Shown: positions 33,769 to 46,083 of the stretch, piece after piece
Layout: each line of letters opens with the position of its first letter
Numbering within the stretch: the first letter of the stretch is position 1
Source: Rhizopus sp. PT2906
Taxonomy: Eukaryota; Mucoromycota; Mucoromycetes; Mucorales; Rhizopodaceae
Assembly (NCBI GenBank): GCA_025529335.1
Contig: JAMYHX010000016.1
Location: 124,001-188,000, forward strand
Reading direction: 5' to 3'
Length of the DNA stretch: 64,000 nucleotides
Notes under the pieces: model-generated
Databases searched by the model: none
The model's input: only the letters and a program-made list of their open reading frames with translations
Told to the model about the DNA's origin: nothing
Program-made: the position numbers and the translations under genes

Positions 33769-36700
33769 TTATAATAAACTAATCTTCTTTCTTTTCTGCA
33801 TTCTCTTCCTTCGCTTCTTGTTCTTCAATGCCTTTTTTTCAGCCCTTTTCTTGGCTGCTTCCTTTTCTCTTTCAATTGCTTTTTCATGTACTGACTTTGA
33901 CCAATCAATTGCTTCTTGTAAGGTAATGGCAGGCGTTGGCACAACACGATGGTACCTGTAGATACCCGTCGACTGTTCTGCTTCTTGTTGATATTTTGTC
34001 TGCTTAAATAATTCAAGTGCTTGTTCAGCCTCGTTTTCTTGACCTTGAGTGTACCTGAACGGCTCAGTTTTGCCCAAAACATTGAAATACACCGTCAGAT
34101 CGGTCGCGTTAGGGGTCTCTCCACTCTGTTCCACAAATTCTTTGAGTTCATGTTCATACAAGGGGAAATGAATACAGTTCATGTCGATCCCAAATGATTC
34201 ACAGTCCGTTCTGTGCCATGGTCGCGTTCCATAGGTCAAATGAGACTGCTGTGAAAATAAAAGGAGAGCCAACATGATGAGACCATAGTAGAGAGCAAGA
34301 CGATAGATTGGAAGCATGGTAGATACCATGCCTTCAAGTATCACCGAGGAGAGACTGATGCCGTAATAGATGCTGGGTAAGATATCGGACATGCTAACCG
34401 TATGCGGCGGTACTAGCCGAAGCATTACAACATGAGATGCCACAGCTGAGCTGAACAGGGATATCGAATTTTTATAAACTTGGTTGACTGTAATTTCTGT
34501 TCCTGACAAAAAAAAAAAAAAAAAAAAAGGGATGTTTAGTTTGCTGTAGATCATGGTTGTAATCTATAAGTGAGGTACCTGCAATATTGAGCCATGAAAG
34601 CTGAGCTGGGAGTTTGATCTGGCGCTTTGCCAGGAACTTGATCAAACAAAGGAGTCCCAAGTACCCAATTATGGCGCTTGTTACAAACTTTTGCACAACT
34701 GCGTTCAGTACGAGATGGACCGAGAAACCAGAAAGCTTATACCATAATTTTAAACTTTTTCTTTTCAAGAACCATTTCATAGGTGTGCCTGCATTCTCTA
34801 GTTTTGGGCTCAGTAGTCCGTCTTGTAAACCAACACCTTGTTCAAGGCGATTGTAAACCACAAAGGGATACTTCAACATCAGCTTGTGGGATTCTCTAAA
34901 CTTTTCAATAAATTTCATCTTTGTGAACGAGACAGGTTCCGTGCTTTCTACTGTAGAAAAATAAAAGTATTAGTTCTATATATCGTCTCTTTTCTAGATG
35001 CAGACATACACTTTTCATGATAAGCAGATTCAACAATCCATGTAGAAACATGAAGACCTGCACTGGGCATACATGTTACCTCTTGATGGTTATGACCTCC
35101 ACCTTCATAATATGCTTCATGGCTAATCAGTGCACATCCACGTATATGAAGCAGTCTAAATCGCTGATTCAATGTCTGCCACGTTATGTTCCTGTCTCTG
35201 CTGTGCCTATTGCTGTCATCTAACACGACCAATGTCCAGTAATCGTACACGTCATTGATTAATTTATCGCCATAGGCACTAAAATTAAACATATTTAATA
35301 TTTAATTCAGCTTTCTATCAGCTATACTCACGTTACTTCCTGATGCTCTCTTTTGTTTGTTATCTGTGGCCGATAGTCATGAGAATGAAGTTTACGAGTT
35401 GACGCAAAGTGCTCTAGTCGGATTTGATCTCCATTATGAACAAGTTCCAAAGGTTGAGACGAATTATAAAGACTCTTTTTCTTATGAACAGTCCAAATAT
35501 TGTTCAGATCAACATAGGGATACAATGTCACTTCCTGTTCTATAGTAACACGTTATAAGATGTATTATAGGTTATCGATTGCTTTCATTTACGTTTGCTT
35601 CCACCTGTAAACTGATCTTTATGTGAATGAAGGTATCCGCCTGGAGATCCATCATGTTTGATCACAATCTGCGACCCATAGGCAATGTCTATGTATGCAT
35701 CAGCATGGTATTTAATATAAACATCGATGCATAATTCATGACTTACTTTGTTGACTGGGTTCAAATTCGTTTCCAACAAGCGAGTATCGAAAGCGTGAAC
35801 TAAGGATGAGATCATGATCACCCGCCTTTGAGGTAATGTCAAAGTGTATCTTAAAGATAAACATGTATACCCAAAATGGAAATACCCCAACACTGAAAAG
35901 ATAAACATATAGTTTTCGAAGACACACGTATATAGACTGTCTGGTGTCGGTCATATCGCTCCATATCTCTCTTCCAATCGAATACCAAATCACTGGGAGA
36001 ATCAACGCTCCTGTCCATTTCGAACTAAACACGTTTAAAATAGTTGAGAAATAAGGGAATCATTAACTGTTTAAAGATGATAATGTAATACCTGATGGAA
36101 AGTCCAATGCATAAGCCTGTTAGTATCTTCCAGAATAAAAGAAAAAGCCCACCGTATGAGTCACTTGAACCAAATGTTAAATATTGTCGAATCTCGTCTT
36201 GTTTTCTTACCTTTCATTCAAGTGGTTACGGACAATCGTCCATACAAAGGTAGCAGCAGCACTAAAGAACAGCACGAATACTTCTGGAGAAGCATACCTT
36301 GATTGAGTGATATGACCATTCTCTTTAATACAAAAAGGGGGTTAGCATATATTTATTGAGAATGCCCGTTTTTTTTTTTTTTTTTTTACCCAAGATCAAG
36401 AGTGTTGCAGCGAGAGTACAAGTAGAGCGGGAATGACCCATGTTACGAAGAGTAAGGTAGCATATGGGAACGATCAAAGCTCCCAGAATAGCAGCGAGCC
36501 TACGCATGCCGATCAAAGGAAATTGATGGAATTCTCTACAAACAGAGATAAGTGATCCATGCATATATAAATAAAAACATAGAGAACTTTACTGTCCAGC
36601 ATATAAGAGGTCCTCAGTTCCATAGTATCCGACGATATACGCCAGACCTGTATTTATTAAGCCACTGAGAGGAGGATACTTTCCGATAAAGTACTTGTTA

Positions 36701-36972
36701 GCCATATACCAATTCGTCTGTCTACTCGTTTCCATTTCGATCTCTGTGATAAAAGGAGGATGTCCTAGCTTCAGCACTCGAAAATACAGACTCAGTGCGG
36801 TCAGGATTATCAAGCGGATCCTTTCCTGAACGATGCCCTGAGACGACGTGTCTAGATGATTTTGATATTTTTTAAGCTTTTTTTCATCATCCTGATGATT
36901 CACTTGTTCCGTAAATGGATCTGACCTTCCCTGTAACCTTCTTGGCCTCAAGGAAAACCCCATGACTGACAT
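33769..36972 (-). CDS. Protein O-mannosyltransferase family member, divergent active site
   Basis: Eleven exons on the minus strand (36972-36593, 36535-36390, 36322-36211, 36163-36092, 36024-35938, 35892-35747, 35688-35593, 35539-35332, 35278-35012, 34943-34579, 34502-33769) give 870 aa. The PMT fold is shown by GKYPPLSGLINTGLA, ITQSRYASPE, many membrane helices, and a central MIR region with GSQIVIKHDGSPGGYLHSH, then NIWTVHKKK and GCALISHEAYY. PMTs use dolichyl-phosphate-mannose to O-mannosylate proteins in the ER. The loop-1 motif that in yeast Pmt1 is FDEVHFG reads FITEIEM, with the Asp lost, and the usual DNALxTQSRxxLLD reads ENGHITQSRYASPE. The C-terminus is unusually basic (about 30 Lys/Arg). 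An alternative start is the ATG at 36963. Confidence 0.82.
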
Positions 36973-37196
36973 AAAGAAAGAAAGAAAAAGGAATATGAAC
37001 GAAGAGAGAGAGGTGAGAATGTGTTTTGCTTTCAAAAATACATAATTCAATTATTGCTAAATAAAGTTTAATTCATGCATTGCCAATACCAAGCAGAAAA
37101 AGAAAAAGTAATACAAGTAACTCCGTCTGTGACGTAGAGTGGATCCTCACACACATACATTTTTTGCCCTTTTTTATATATTCTCTGTGTTCAGTG
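36973..37196. promoter_or_regulatory. Divergent promoter of the PMT-like gene and VPS74
   Basis: About 224 bp between two divergent starts. It contains TGACGTAG at about 37130 (CRE-like half site) and a TTTTTATATATT element at about 37171-37182, 15-25 bp before the VPS74 start codon. Both genes act in Golgi/ER glycosylation, so shared control would make sense, but this is only inferred from position. Confidence 0.4.
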
Positions 37197-38316
37197 ATGT
37201 CGACAGTGACAAGAAGAAGAGTTGCCGGTCATTCATCGAATTCGGATGATGATAACAATAATAGCAGCAGTTCTGTTAATCATAGTAATCCTACTACTGA
37301 AAAGAAAATTGCCTATGACCCACATGATGTTGATGAAAGAAAGTCCACACCCAAACTAACTTTAATGGAAGAAGTTTTATTATTGGGACTTAAAGATAAA
37401 CAAGTAATTAGTGATGAATTACACCGAGAAAAAGAGAGTAATGTTGCTTTATAGGGATATCTTTCCTTTTGGAATGACAGTATTAGTTATGCACTACGTG
37501 GATGTATTGTGATTGAACTAGCTCTTAGAGGAAGAATAGCCATGAAAAAGGATCCTATGCGTCGATCCTATCCTCTGGCAGATCGATATATCGAAGTCAT
37601 CAATGATACAATCACAGGTGAAGTTTTATTAGATGAAGCCTTGAAGATGATGAAAACGAGTGAACATATGAGTGTAGCCAACTGGATTGATTTAATGAGC
37701 GGTAATAAATATATGCACAAATACACAGAGAATGAAAGAGGCTGAATATTAATCAGTTCTTTGTGTTTAAAGGTGAAACATGGAATGTAATGAAGATTGG
37801 GTATCAACTTAAACAAGTACGAGAACGTTTAGCAAAAGGTTTAGTAGACAAAGGAGTCCTTCGAACGGAAAAACGCAACTTTTTATTGTTTGATATGGCT
37901 ACTCATCCTGTCGCTGATCCTGCAGTAAAAGAAGAGATCATCAAGCGTGTATGTACCATGCTTGTCACTCGTGTCTCACCTACAGCTATTGATGCTCAAT
38001 CAGACGTCCCCCATGCGTATCTTAGAACAGTCAGTATGATCTGTGCCGCATATGCTGCAAATGTATTAGAAAATGCTCTACTTTATCTTCAGCCTGATTT
38101 AAGAGAACAAGCGTTCAATAAGGTGGATGAATTGATGAATGAATACTCATCATGGCCATTTGGTAATGGTGCAAGTAAAGTTGAGATACCTTCGGGAACA
38201 GAACTTTCCATAGAGGTAGTGGCTAGTGCTTTAAATGTTCTCGCAAAAATGGATGCAATAGTAAGTGAACCTTTCATGTTTATAATCATCATTAACCCTT
38301 TTTATCATAGCTGTAA
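37197..38316 (+). CDS. VPS74: Golgi phosphoprotein 3 homologue Vps74
   Basis: Exons 37197-37403, 37455-37701, 37773-38260 and 38311-38316 give 315 aa. After a Ser/Asn/Asp-rich N-terminus the GPP34 domain starts at KLTLMEEVLLLGLKDKQGYLSFWND in two halves and includes CIVIELALRGRI, NFLLFDMATHPV and the hairpin SSWPFGNGASKVE. The family binds PI4P on Golgi membranes and retains glycosyltransferases in the Golgi. The last coding exon is only CTG-TAA: skipping the intron at 38261-38310 gives the ending AKMDAIL, matching the hydrophobic end of GOLPH3 proteins. The gene faces the PMT-like gene head to head. Confidence 0.94.
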
Positions 38317-38557
38317 ACACATACACACATCTTCCTTCCTTTTGATTTCCCCCCTCTTTCCTTTTCCTTTTGCCCTTTTATTTGATTTTTTCGTATATAA
38401 AATACATAAGCTCTGTGGTGCCTTTTTATGCAAAATAATGAACAAATCTAATTGGAAATCATCCATTCAGAGATACAGTTTTCATGTGTGACTATCAAGT
38501 CAAAGTGTTGCGTGCATTTAAAAAATCTTTAAAGTTGGGCTTTATATTCTGTAAATC

Positions 38558-40632
38558 ATGTCAACAACAGCAGCAGCAGTTGGTCCAGCCAGTTTCTCAA
38601 ATGACGGAAAGGATGTGATTGAGAGACATTTGGAAGTGAAGAGTGAAAAGCACAAAAATATTCAAGATCTGTATGAGATCGAACGTACAGTAACCAAGAT
38701 TGTACAAGGCGGATACAAAAAGATCGCTTTACAATTCCCTGACGAGCTTCTTGCAGATGCAGCAGCTGTAGCTGAACAGTTACGAGAAAAGACACAAAAG
38801 GAGATCTTCATTTTAGCAGACACGTCTTATGGTAGTTGTTGTGTTGATGAAGTAGCAGCTGAGCATGTCAATGCAGATCTCATCGTCCATTATGGTCGAT
38901 CTTGTCTAAGTCCGTAAGTGATGCTTACCTTGTTGTTTGTATGAGACTAAATTTTATAAAGTACATCGCATTTACCTGCTTTATATGTCTTTGGTCAACG
39001 TCCTATAGATATACAGCAGTGTACAAGTGAATTTGAAAAGCTCTTTCCTGATAAAGCTCAGCCTGTTATTATCATGTGCGATGTAGAATATTCATATGCA
39101 GTAGACAGTTTGACAGCTGCTTTGCAAAAGACATATCAGTGTATTATTCCAACTGTGATACAGACAGAGTCCAAGTTACAATCAACACTTGATCAGCACA
39201 AGACTCCTTCGACTTGTGCCTCGCACGCAGAAAGACAAAGACTAGGTAAACCTTGTTGCGGAAAATGTAAAGGAGATTTAGAAGACGTAGTTCAGGATAA
39301 ACCTGATACTCTACCGGCTGAGCCGTTGCGGGATATGAGTGGACTGAAAGAAGAGAAAAAGAAAGGAGGTAGATACTTTGAACTCCCAGAAAATGTGAGC
39401 ATAGATACATGCTCCATCTTCTTTGTTGGAGAAGAGAGCTTGACTTTGACTAATATCATGATGGTTCACAACAAATGTCCTGTAAGTTAATATTATATGG
39501 CCATGTTTAAAAAGTCTCATATCTTTTGATGTAAATAGGTCTATACTTACAATCCTAAAACCAACATTGCGAGAAAGGAATCTGTACAAGTAAACAAGAT
39601 GCTAATGAAAAGGTATTGTATATCCACATTCGCATCACCAGGAACTTTATTCCCTTACTCAAAATGTAGATATTTCCTGGTTCAAAAGGCAAAAGATGCA
39701 GAAACAATTGGTATTGTCGTTGGCACATTAGGTGTGGGTAAGTTGAATGCAAACAATAGAAACTATACGAATAGTAACAATGGGGGATTTTGTAGCTTCT
39801 TACTTAAATATCATCGATCACTTGAAAAGAATCATTCGAGCTTCTGGACGCAAATCATACTTGTTTGTTATGGGCAAATTGAATGTAGCAAAGATGGCAA
39901 ATTTCATGGAAATTGATTGCTATGTACTAGTGTCATGTCCTGAAAACAGCTTGATTGATTCAAAGGTAAGTGCAAAGGGAAGACAGATGAACTATTTGCT
40001 TATGTTGATGATTAGGAGTTTTATCGTCCTATTGTCACACCGTTTGAACTAGAAATTGCTCTTAGAAGGTAAAAACTAGAATCTATGTATTAAGTACATA
40101 TCATTCAACATTGTCTATCAGGGACATGGAGTGGACAGGCGATTATATCACTGATTTCTCAAAGTTACTACCTCAGCTACGTTCAGATGACTTTTCTTAT
40201 GATGACGAAAAAGATGATTTATCAAGTGATGAGGAGCCTCACTTTTCTTTGATCACTGGTCAATACAAGTCAACTCCCTTTAATAGAGCAAGAGACAGAG
40301 CAGAGGACGGTAAGATATAGTGTGTGAAAAAAAGATGTTATTGATAACTTTTCGTGTATAATAATAGACTCTGGAGAAGAGATCACAAGCAAACTAACAG
40401 ATTTAACATTAAGAAGCAAAGAAACAAGCATTACGGCACTTTTGAACAGTACAGCAGGTAAGATCATTGTTTAAGAAACAATTGAACTGGTTGCCAAACA
40501 TTGTTTCTAGGACAATATCTTCAAAACAGAACTTATAGAGGTTTAGAGGCAAACATTGGTCAAGATGCACCAGCAGAGTTGACAGAGGGGCTTTCTGGTA
40601 TAGCTCGTGGATATAAAAATGAAAAGGAATAA
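38558..40632 (+). CDS. DPH2: Diphthamide biosynthesis protein 2
   Basis: Nine exons (38558-38913, 38962-39481, 39539-39612, 39670-39737, 39796-39965, 40016-40068, 40122-40309, 40368-40457, 40511-40632) give 546 aa, close to yeast Dph2 (534). Family blocks: KKIALQFPDELLADA, the cysteine-containing DTSYGSCCVDEVAAEH, LIVHYGRSCLS, a second domain with IFFVGEESLTLTN, and MGKLNVAKMANF with EIDCYVLVSCPENSLID in the third, then FYRPIVTPFE. The C-terminal YRGLE is typical of Dph2. With Dph1 it forms the radical Fe-S enzyme that starts diphthamide synthesis on elongation factor 2. A Cys-rich insert (GKPCCGKCKGD) in the middle is not part of the known cluster site and may be lineage specific. Confidence 0.95.
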
Positions 40633-40709
40633 AGATTTATTTATGTGCAGATGTAAATATTGACACATGAAGATTCTTTATTGAATATGCAACACTATTG
40701 ACATACAAA

Positions 40710-43700
40710 TCATACTTTGGGTTCAATCAACTTCATATTCATCTTTTGACGCATGCCTTCTGCATCTCCTTCAACAGACATTTCTACCTTGACTTTGTCA
40801 AATGTCTTCAATACGATATCACCTGCAACCAGGCTGTTGTGTTCCTCGTTATATTCAAATGGTTCTGAGATGTATACAATGGATTCAAGACCGTATTTGG
40901 GTACAAGTACAGAAATACTGTTCTTCAACACACGTAGCACACGGGCCTCTTCAATTTCGACCTTGTTTCTAAAGAACATGCTAGTAAAGAGTTCAACTGA
41001 GCTACGGCCAGCTTGCTGTGCCATTCTATTTCTAAAGTTCAAGTTATCACAGAGGTCCTTCATAGCATTTGTGTTGATTAAATCTGAATCCATGAGGGCA
41101 TCTGGATCGATACATGCATGTAGCAGACGGTGCACCACGACATCTTTATAATACATCGTTAGTCTTATCTTCATATCTGAGTTAGTATCTGGTGTAATTA
41201 CCTGCATAACGACGAATAGGTGATGTGAAGTGAGTGTAGATAGGACTGGCTAAACCATAATGCTTGAACTCCGATTCAGGTTCTGTACCTGAACAAAAGT
41301 ATTGCGCTTGCATCATACAACGGGTAGTCAAGATACGTACGAGTGTATTGAAATAAGGATCTTCGGGTATCTAATAAAAAAGGGCAGTTAGAGCGTTGTA
41401 TTCTATATAAAGCAAAAGAATGCTTACCACAGCTTTATCAAGAGAATCAGCTAATGCTTTTGAACTGCTAATGTCCAGAGTAAATCCTTTTTCGAGAAGA
41501 ATCTTGCGAAGTTGGTCAAAATTGTTTATGGGTGGTGCTCCATGCTTACGAAGCATGGCTGCACTAGGGAATCTAGAATATATCTTTTTGGCAACAGAGA
41601 TATTTGCGAGCAACATGAATTCTTCAACAAGAGAATTTGTTTCCTTTAGTTCTTTCATTTCCACATCTACAGGGTCTTGAGAGTCATTCTGAAGGTTAAA
41701 TCTAAGCTCGGGTGAAGTTAAAGTCAAAGCACCAGCCTCTAAACGTCTTTGGCGAAGAATCTTGGCAAACTTGTTTAGCAAACGAATACCCTTTGTAACA
41801 TCATCTTGCATGCGTTCATCATCAATACGGCTTTGAGCTTCGTCATAAGTGAATGAGAATTTGGACTTGATGATACTCTTGCAAAAGTCGACATTGACAA
41901 TCTCTGCATTTTCATTCAATTCCCATACACAAGAAAAGGCAAGTCGCTCGACATTAGATCGTAAGGAGCAAAGATTAGTACCCAGAAGAGCAGGCAACAT
42001 ATCAATACGCTTGTCGACAAGATAAACGGATGTACCACGGCTTGCTGCCTCCTTGTCTATATGTGTTCCAGGCTTGACAAAGTATGTGACATCTGCGATA
42101 TGAACACCTACTTCGTAATTGCCGTTTGGTAGGAAACGGACATGGAGCGCATCATCAATATCGGTACATCCAGGTGGATCAATGCTGCAGACATTCAAAT
42201 CTCTAAAGTCTCTTCTGTTTTCGTTCTTTACATGATGCTCGCGAACAACCCATTGATCGCCTTCTTCTGGCAAGTCATTAAGTACGGCCTTCGAGAATTC
42301 TTGGTAAGGTACATTATGCTCCAAAAGAATGACTTCTGTTTCTGTTTCTTTATCGCCAGATGCACCTAATGTCTTGACAAAGTGACCCATAGGAAATCTA
42401 GAAGTCTTTGGCCAAGAGTCGATTGCCACAATGATACGACTACCAATCAAGCTACTGGCTTGACTAGTCTTAATCTTGATTTTGGGAATTCGACGATCTA
42501 TAGCACGGAAAGTACAAGTGACGGGACCACGGTCGTTTCCTTTAGGAACAGAGTTTTTGAGAATAAAACCACAGTAACTAGAAGAGTAGAATGATGTTAG
42601 ATTTCTATTTAAGCTTATGGCACTATCTTGACTTACGGTCTCCATTTCTTTCTGATAATACCGACAACTTTACCCGTAGGCTCTGGCTCTCCAACTTTAT
42701 CGTTTGTCTTTCTTTTTTTGTTGGGGCTACTTTCGTCACCATCATCCTTTTTATCTGTCGACTCTTCTTCACCATACATTTTTTCGTCATCATCTTCATC
42801 TTCTATAGCAACGGATGCACCACACTTCCACTCGGATTTTGGCAGTAATTCGATAGCAACTGTATCTCCATGAATGGCACGATTGAAATTCTTTCTGCCC
42901 ACAATATATACCGTCTTTATTTCTCCCTCCACTTCTCCTACGACCGTAGCTTCCAGAGTGTTGTAAGGAGTGACATTAAATGGTGATTGTATAAGCTTGC
43001 CTTTTTTGATGCCATTTTGGATTTGAGCAGGAGTCAAATGTTCGTCATATACAACGGTATCATCTGCTTGAGCTTGAGCTGCAGATAACATATCTACTAA
43101 TTCAGGCACATCTTTAATGCCTGCAACGTATTCAGCTACACTCATCGCTTTTATTCCTGATGCCTTTGCTTTATCCCGATTTGCAACATCGTCTGATAAC
43201 AATATGACTTGTATGTCTTCACTAGGATTACTTGCTTTCAAATGATCAGAGTACCATTTGGTTGCTATACGAATTGCTCTGTCATTTCTGTCATTAGGTG
43301 TCTCGTCTTTTAGCTTTTCAATAAAGGTATCCTTTTGGTGTTCATTAGCAAACATGTAGAATCTCTTGGTCTTGTCTGCCAGAATCTCAACAAGTCGATT
43401 ATATATAATAATATTCAAGTGTCGAACCTCTTCTTTAACTGTCTGTAAAACAACAACATCTTTGATAGCTGGATGTTCCATAATATCAAGCTAAATAATA
43501 AACTTAATATACTACTTTCAATTGGTTGTATGATTAATTACCTGTCCCATAAAGACATTGGTGTCAACAACAAGATAATGAGGCTTCAAAGTTGCTGTAG
43601 ATCTAGGTTCCGCAGACAACACAGGTTCATTTTGAGTACATTTTTTACATAGAGGTGAAGAACATGGAATATCATCTCTCAAGTAGTGTTCCTTGACAAC

Positions 43701-43754
43701 TTTCACTACGTTTCCTTTACGAGTTCGTTTTACAAAAGTCTTTGATCTAAGCAT
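40710..43754 (-). CDS. DIS3: Exosome catalytic ribonuclease Dis3/Rrp44
   Basis: Five exons on the minus strand (43754-43542, 43490-42637, 42577-41428, 41370-41202, 41143-40710) give 939 aa. Order of domains: CR3-type cysteines (CSSPLCKKC), PIN endonuclease (YLVVDTNVFMGQ with the first acid, LLSDDVANRDKA with later acids), two cold-shock domains, the RNB 3'-5' exonuclease with its acidic cluster (SIDPPGCTDIDDALHV), TSPIRRYADVVVHR, and a C-terminal S1 domain. The family degrades and processes RNA as the active subunit of the nuclear and cytoplasmic exosome. All four Asp of the RNB cluster are visible. The protein is slightly shorter than yeast Rrp44 (1001 aa). Confidence 0.96.
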
Positions 43755-43983
43755 TTTTTTTTTTGTTTAATCTAGAGAAAAACCAAAAGAAATGCAATAT
43801 TTTCTATCAATAGTCACAGAAAGATATACTTTTTGCACTCCGGTTTCTTTTTTTTTTGCACCTGAATGGCATCAATGATAACCAGAAGGTCATTTATTTA
43901 CATACATCAAGTTAGATCAAACCAAGCTAAAGCATAAAGTAAAAAGGGGAGAAAAGTTAACTTGTTGTTGAAAACGATGATAA
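43755..43983. other. Short gap between DIS3 and the palindrome
   Basis: DIS3 promoter side, with T-rich runs at 43755-43765 and 43849-43858. At 43984 the sequence enters the left arm of the inverted repeat; nothing on this side matches the sequence that continues the gene beyond the right arm. Confidence 0.5.
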
Positions 43984-44846
43984 GCGTGCATACGTTGCTG
44001 ACGAATCTTCGACATGGAACAATTGTTTGTTAGTTTCAATTGCAATTTTGCTGCTAGAGCAGCCAGTTTCTCCACTGAGAAAAATAAGAGAGATATGATT
44101 AGAGAAATATCAACTTTGGTTCTATGCACATACTCGATCATATTCAGATCAGTTTCAATTAACAGTGTGTCCAGATAACTAGCGAAGCGTCGGTAGAAGG
44201 TCATCTCCTGCTCGTCGCCCACTTCGTTCCACAGCTGCGTGTCTTCAATTCTGTTAATGATAGTTGACAGTTGTCAATAGAATGTTCAAGATTTCCGTAT
44301 ATTGTTCTACTTGCACTTTCTCCAGAATTGCTAGCGCCTTGTACATGTCACTGTGTCTCAATTTCTCTTTGACAAGTCTGGCTTTTTCCAACTGCACTTT
44401 ATACAGTATATCATTCATATCTTTCTTGCTGTCGAGCAAATTACGAACGCCTGTCATGGCTTCAGCAACGGAATTTGTGGCAGTGGCTGTAGCTATTATT
44501 GTGGAGGGCGGTGATCTATTCAACTTCTCTTGGTACACTTTCTTCATATATGGATTCAGATAGTTGTAAATTCCGGAAAGGCTCAATCTGCATACATTTA
44601 TCGTTAAAATGGGCAAGGCGTATTTTTATTTATATTACTTACTCGAGCAATGCATCCTCTTCACACGTGAGTTCTTCTTTCAAAAGTACATCTTTATCGT
44701 CAGCACTACGAGGTACAGCCGCAAAGCCTATATCGTTTGAAAGCTTGGGCTGTCTAGTATTGGTGACTGCAGTCTCATATTTATGCTTCGAAAGGACCGC
44801 TCATAAGCTGGGCTCAAAATGAGAAAGTCATATGGGACACTTTTGA
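43984..44846 (-). repeat. Left arm of an 863-bp inverted repeat (inverted host-gene fragment)
   Basis: This segment is the reverse complement of 46043-46905. The two breakpoints are sharp: outward the arms differ right after GTATGCACGC, inward right after GGGACACTTTTGA, and both arms are exactly 863 bp. All open frames inside are identical in the two arms (for example the 120-, 107- and 99-codon frames), and the stretches compared base by base show no mismatch. The outer 820 bp carry the 3' half of an unknown gene in antisense direction relative to the right copy; the inner 41 bp look like the transposon end. Confidence 0.93.
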
Positions 44847-46083
44847 CGCAGCATGAAGCAACTATATTTTTATCCCACAGCTTGTCCTAGCCTTTCCAAA
44901 ACTATAAAGTAACAGTACAAGCGTGCTGCTTGTGTGAACTAATTTCATTGTCAGCAACATTATGACGAAACAACTTACGGCTAAACAAAAGCGCAAGATC
45001 ACAGTTGACAAACAGAACACTGTCATTAAGTACATCCATGACCGCCTTAGCAACCGGAAGATCCAGTACATCACCAGGGTAAGTAAGTCAACGGTCAGTA
45101 GGATCCGGCAGGATCATTGCGCCGGCGCAAAAAGTACTGGATCCGGACGACAGCGAGCGTTAACCAAGCAGAACGAGCTTTTCTGCATGTATCAGATCAC
45201 TGTTGGTGGAAAAGAGACAGCTACAGAGGTGCAGCAGTCATTGAAGGAGGATCTTAAAGTGGGCGTCAGCGCAGCCACTATCAGACGAGTATTTAAGAAG
45301 TACGGCTTAAAAGCAATTGTCAAGCAGAAGAAGCCGTTGATTATTGAGACCAACAGACGCAAACGATTAGCATGGGCAAAGGCTCATATTAAATGGACCT
45401 TCGATGACTGGAAGCGTACGGTATTCTCCGGCGAAACGAAGATCTGCCGTTTTGGTTCTGATGGTAAGCACTATGCTTGGAAAAGAGAAGGTGAGCCTCT
45501 TCTGGGAAAGCATGTTCAACAGACAGTGAGGCATGGAGGTGGTGACATAAAGCTTTGGAGTTGTGTAACATACGCAGGTGTCGGTTACATAACCAAAATA
45601 GAGGATACAATGACTAAGGAGGTTTACTTGGAAATTTTAAAAGATGACTTGTACCAAATGCTGGATGATTACAGGATAGAGCCGGTAAAAGTTATCTTTC
45701 AGCAAGATAACGATCCAAAGCATAGAGCGAATTTGGTTGAAGAATGGTTATTCCAGCAACCGTTTGAGGTAATGCAGTGGCCACCACAGTCGCCAGATCT
45801 CAATCCAATTGAGAACATATGGGCATTACTGAAAACAAGGCTCTACCGAAACTATGAACGGCCACCAAAGGGCATGAACGAGCATTGGGAACGTGTGTAT
45901 AAAACTTGGTATGATATCACAGCGGAAGAGTGTCAAAGGTATATCAATACTATGCATCAGCATTGTAGGGGTGTTATTAAAGCAAAAGAGTTATGGATAA
46001 ATTACTAAATGAACATTAACGTTTAAAAGTTGATTTTCATTTTCAAAAGTGTCCCATATGACTTTCTCATTTTGAGCCCAGCT
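44806..46083 (+). mobile_element. Tc1-type transposon, 1278 bp, between TA dinucleotides
   Basis: The element contains one transposase gene and has inverted ends of at least 41 bp (44806-44846 and 46043-46083), reading inward AGCTGGGCTCAAAATGAGAA and on to GGGACACTTTTGA. TA dinucleotides at 44804-44805 and 46084-46085 flank it, as expected for the TA target of Tc1/mariner elements. Because the flanks are also inverted copies of each other, the exact outer ends cannot be set by the repeat alone; they are inferred from the TA and from where the host-gene frame begins. Confidence 0.7.
44962..46008 (+). CDS. Tc1-family transposase with a mutated first catalytic Asp
   Basis: An intact, intronless frame of 348 aa. 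An N-terminal helix-turn-helix pair (residues about 10-65, SKSTVSRIRQ) and a second HTH (SAATIRRVFKKYG) bind the ends. The DDE domain has FQQDNDPKH (second Asp) and SPDLNPIENIW (Glu) spaced 34 residues apart, so DD34E. The first Asp, expected in the motif FSDE/WSDE, is Gly157 (FSGET), codon GGC at 45430-45432, one transition from GAC. Cut-and-paste transposition needs all three acids, so this copy should be inactive by itself although it could still bind ends. The frame is otherwise undamaged, which suggests recent loss of activity. Confidence 0.93.
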   Translation: MTKQLTAKQKRKITVDKQNTVIKYIHDRLSNRKIQYITRVSKSTVSRIRQDHCAGAKSTGSGRQRALTKQNELFCMYQITVGGKETATEVQQSLKEDLKVGVSAATIRRVFKKYGLKAIVKQKKPLIIETNRRKRLAWAKAHIKWTFDDWKRTVFSGETKICRFGSDGKHYAWKREGEPLLGKHVQQTVRHGGGDIKLWSCVTYAGVGYITKIEDTMTKEVYLEILKDDLYQMLDDYRIEPVKVIFQQDNDPKHRANLVEEWLFQQPFEVMQWPPQSPDLNPIENIWALLKTRLYRNYERPPKGMNEHWERVYKTWYDITAEECQRYINTMHQHCRGVIKAKELWINY

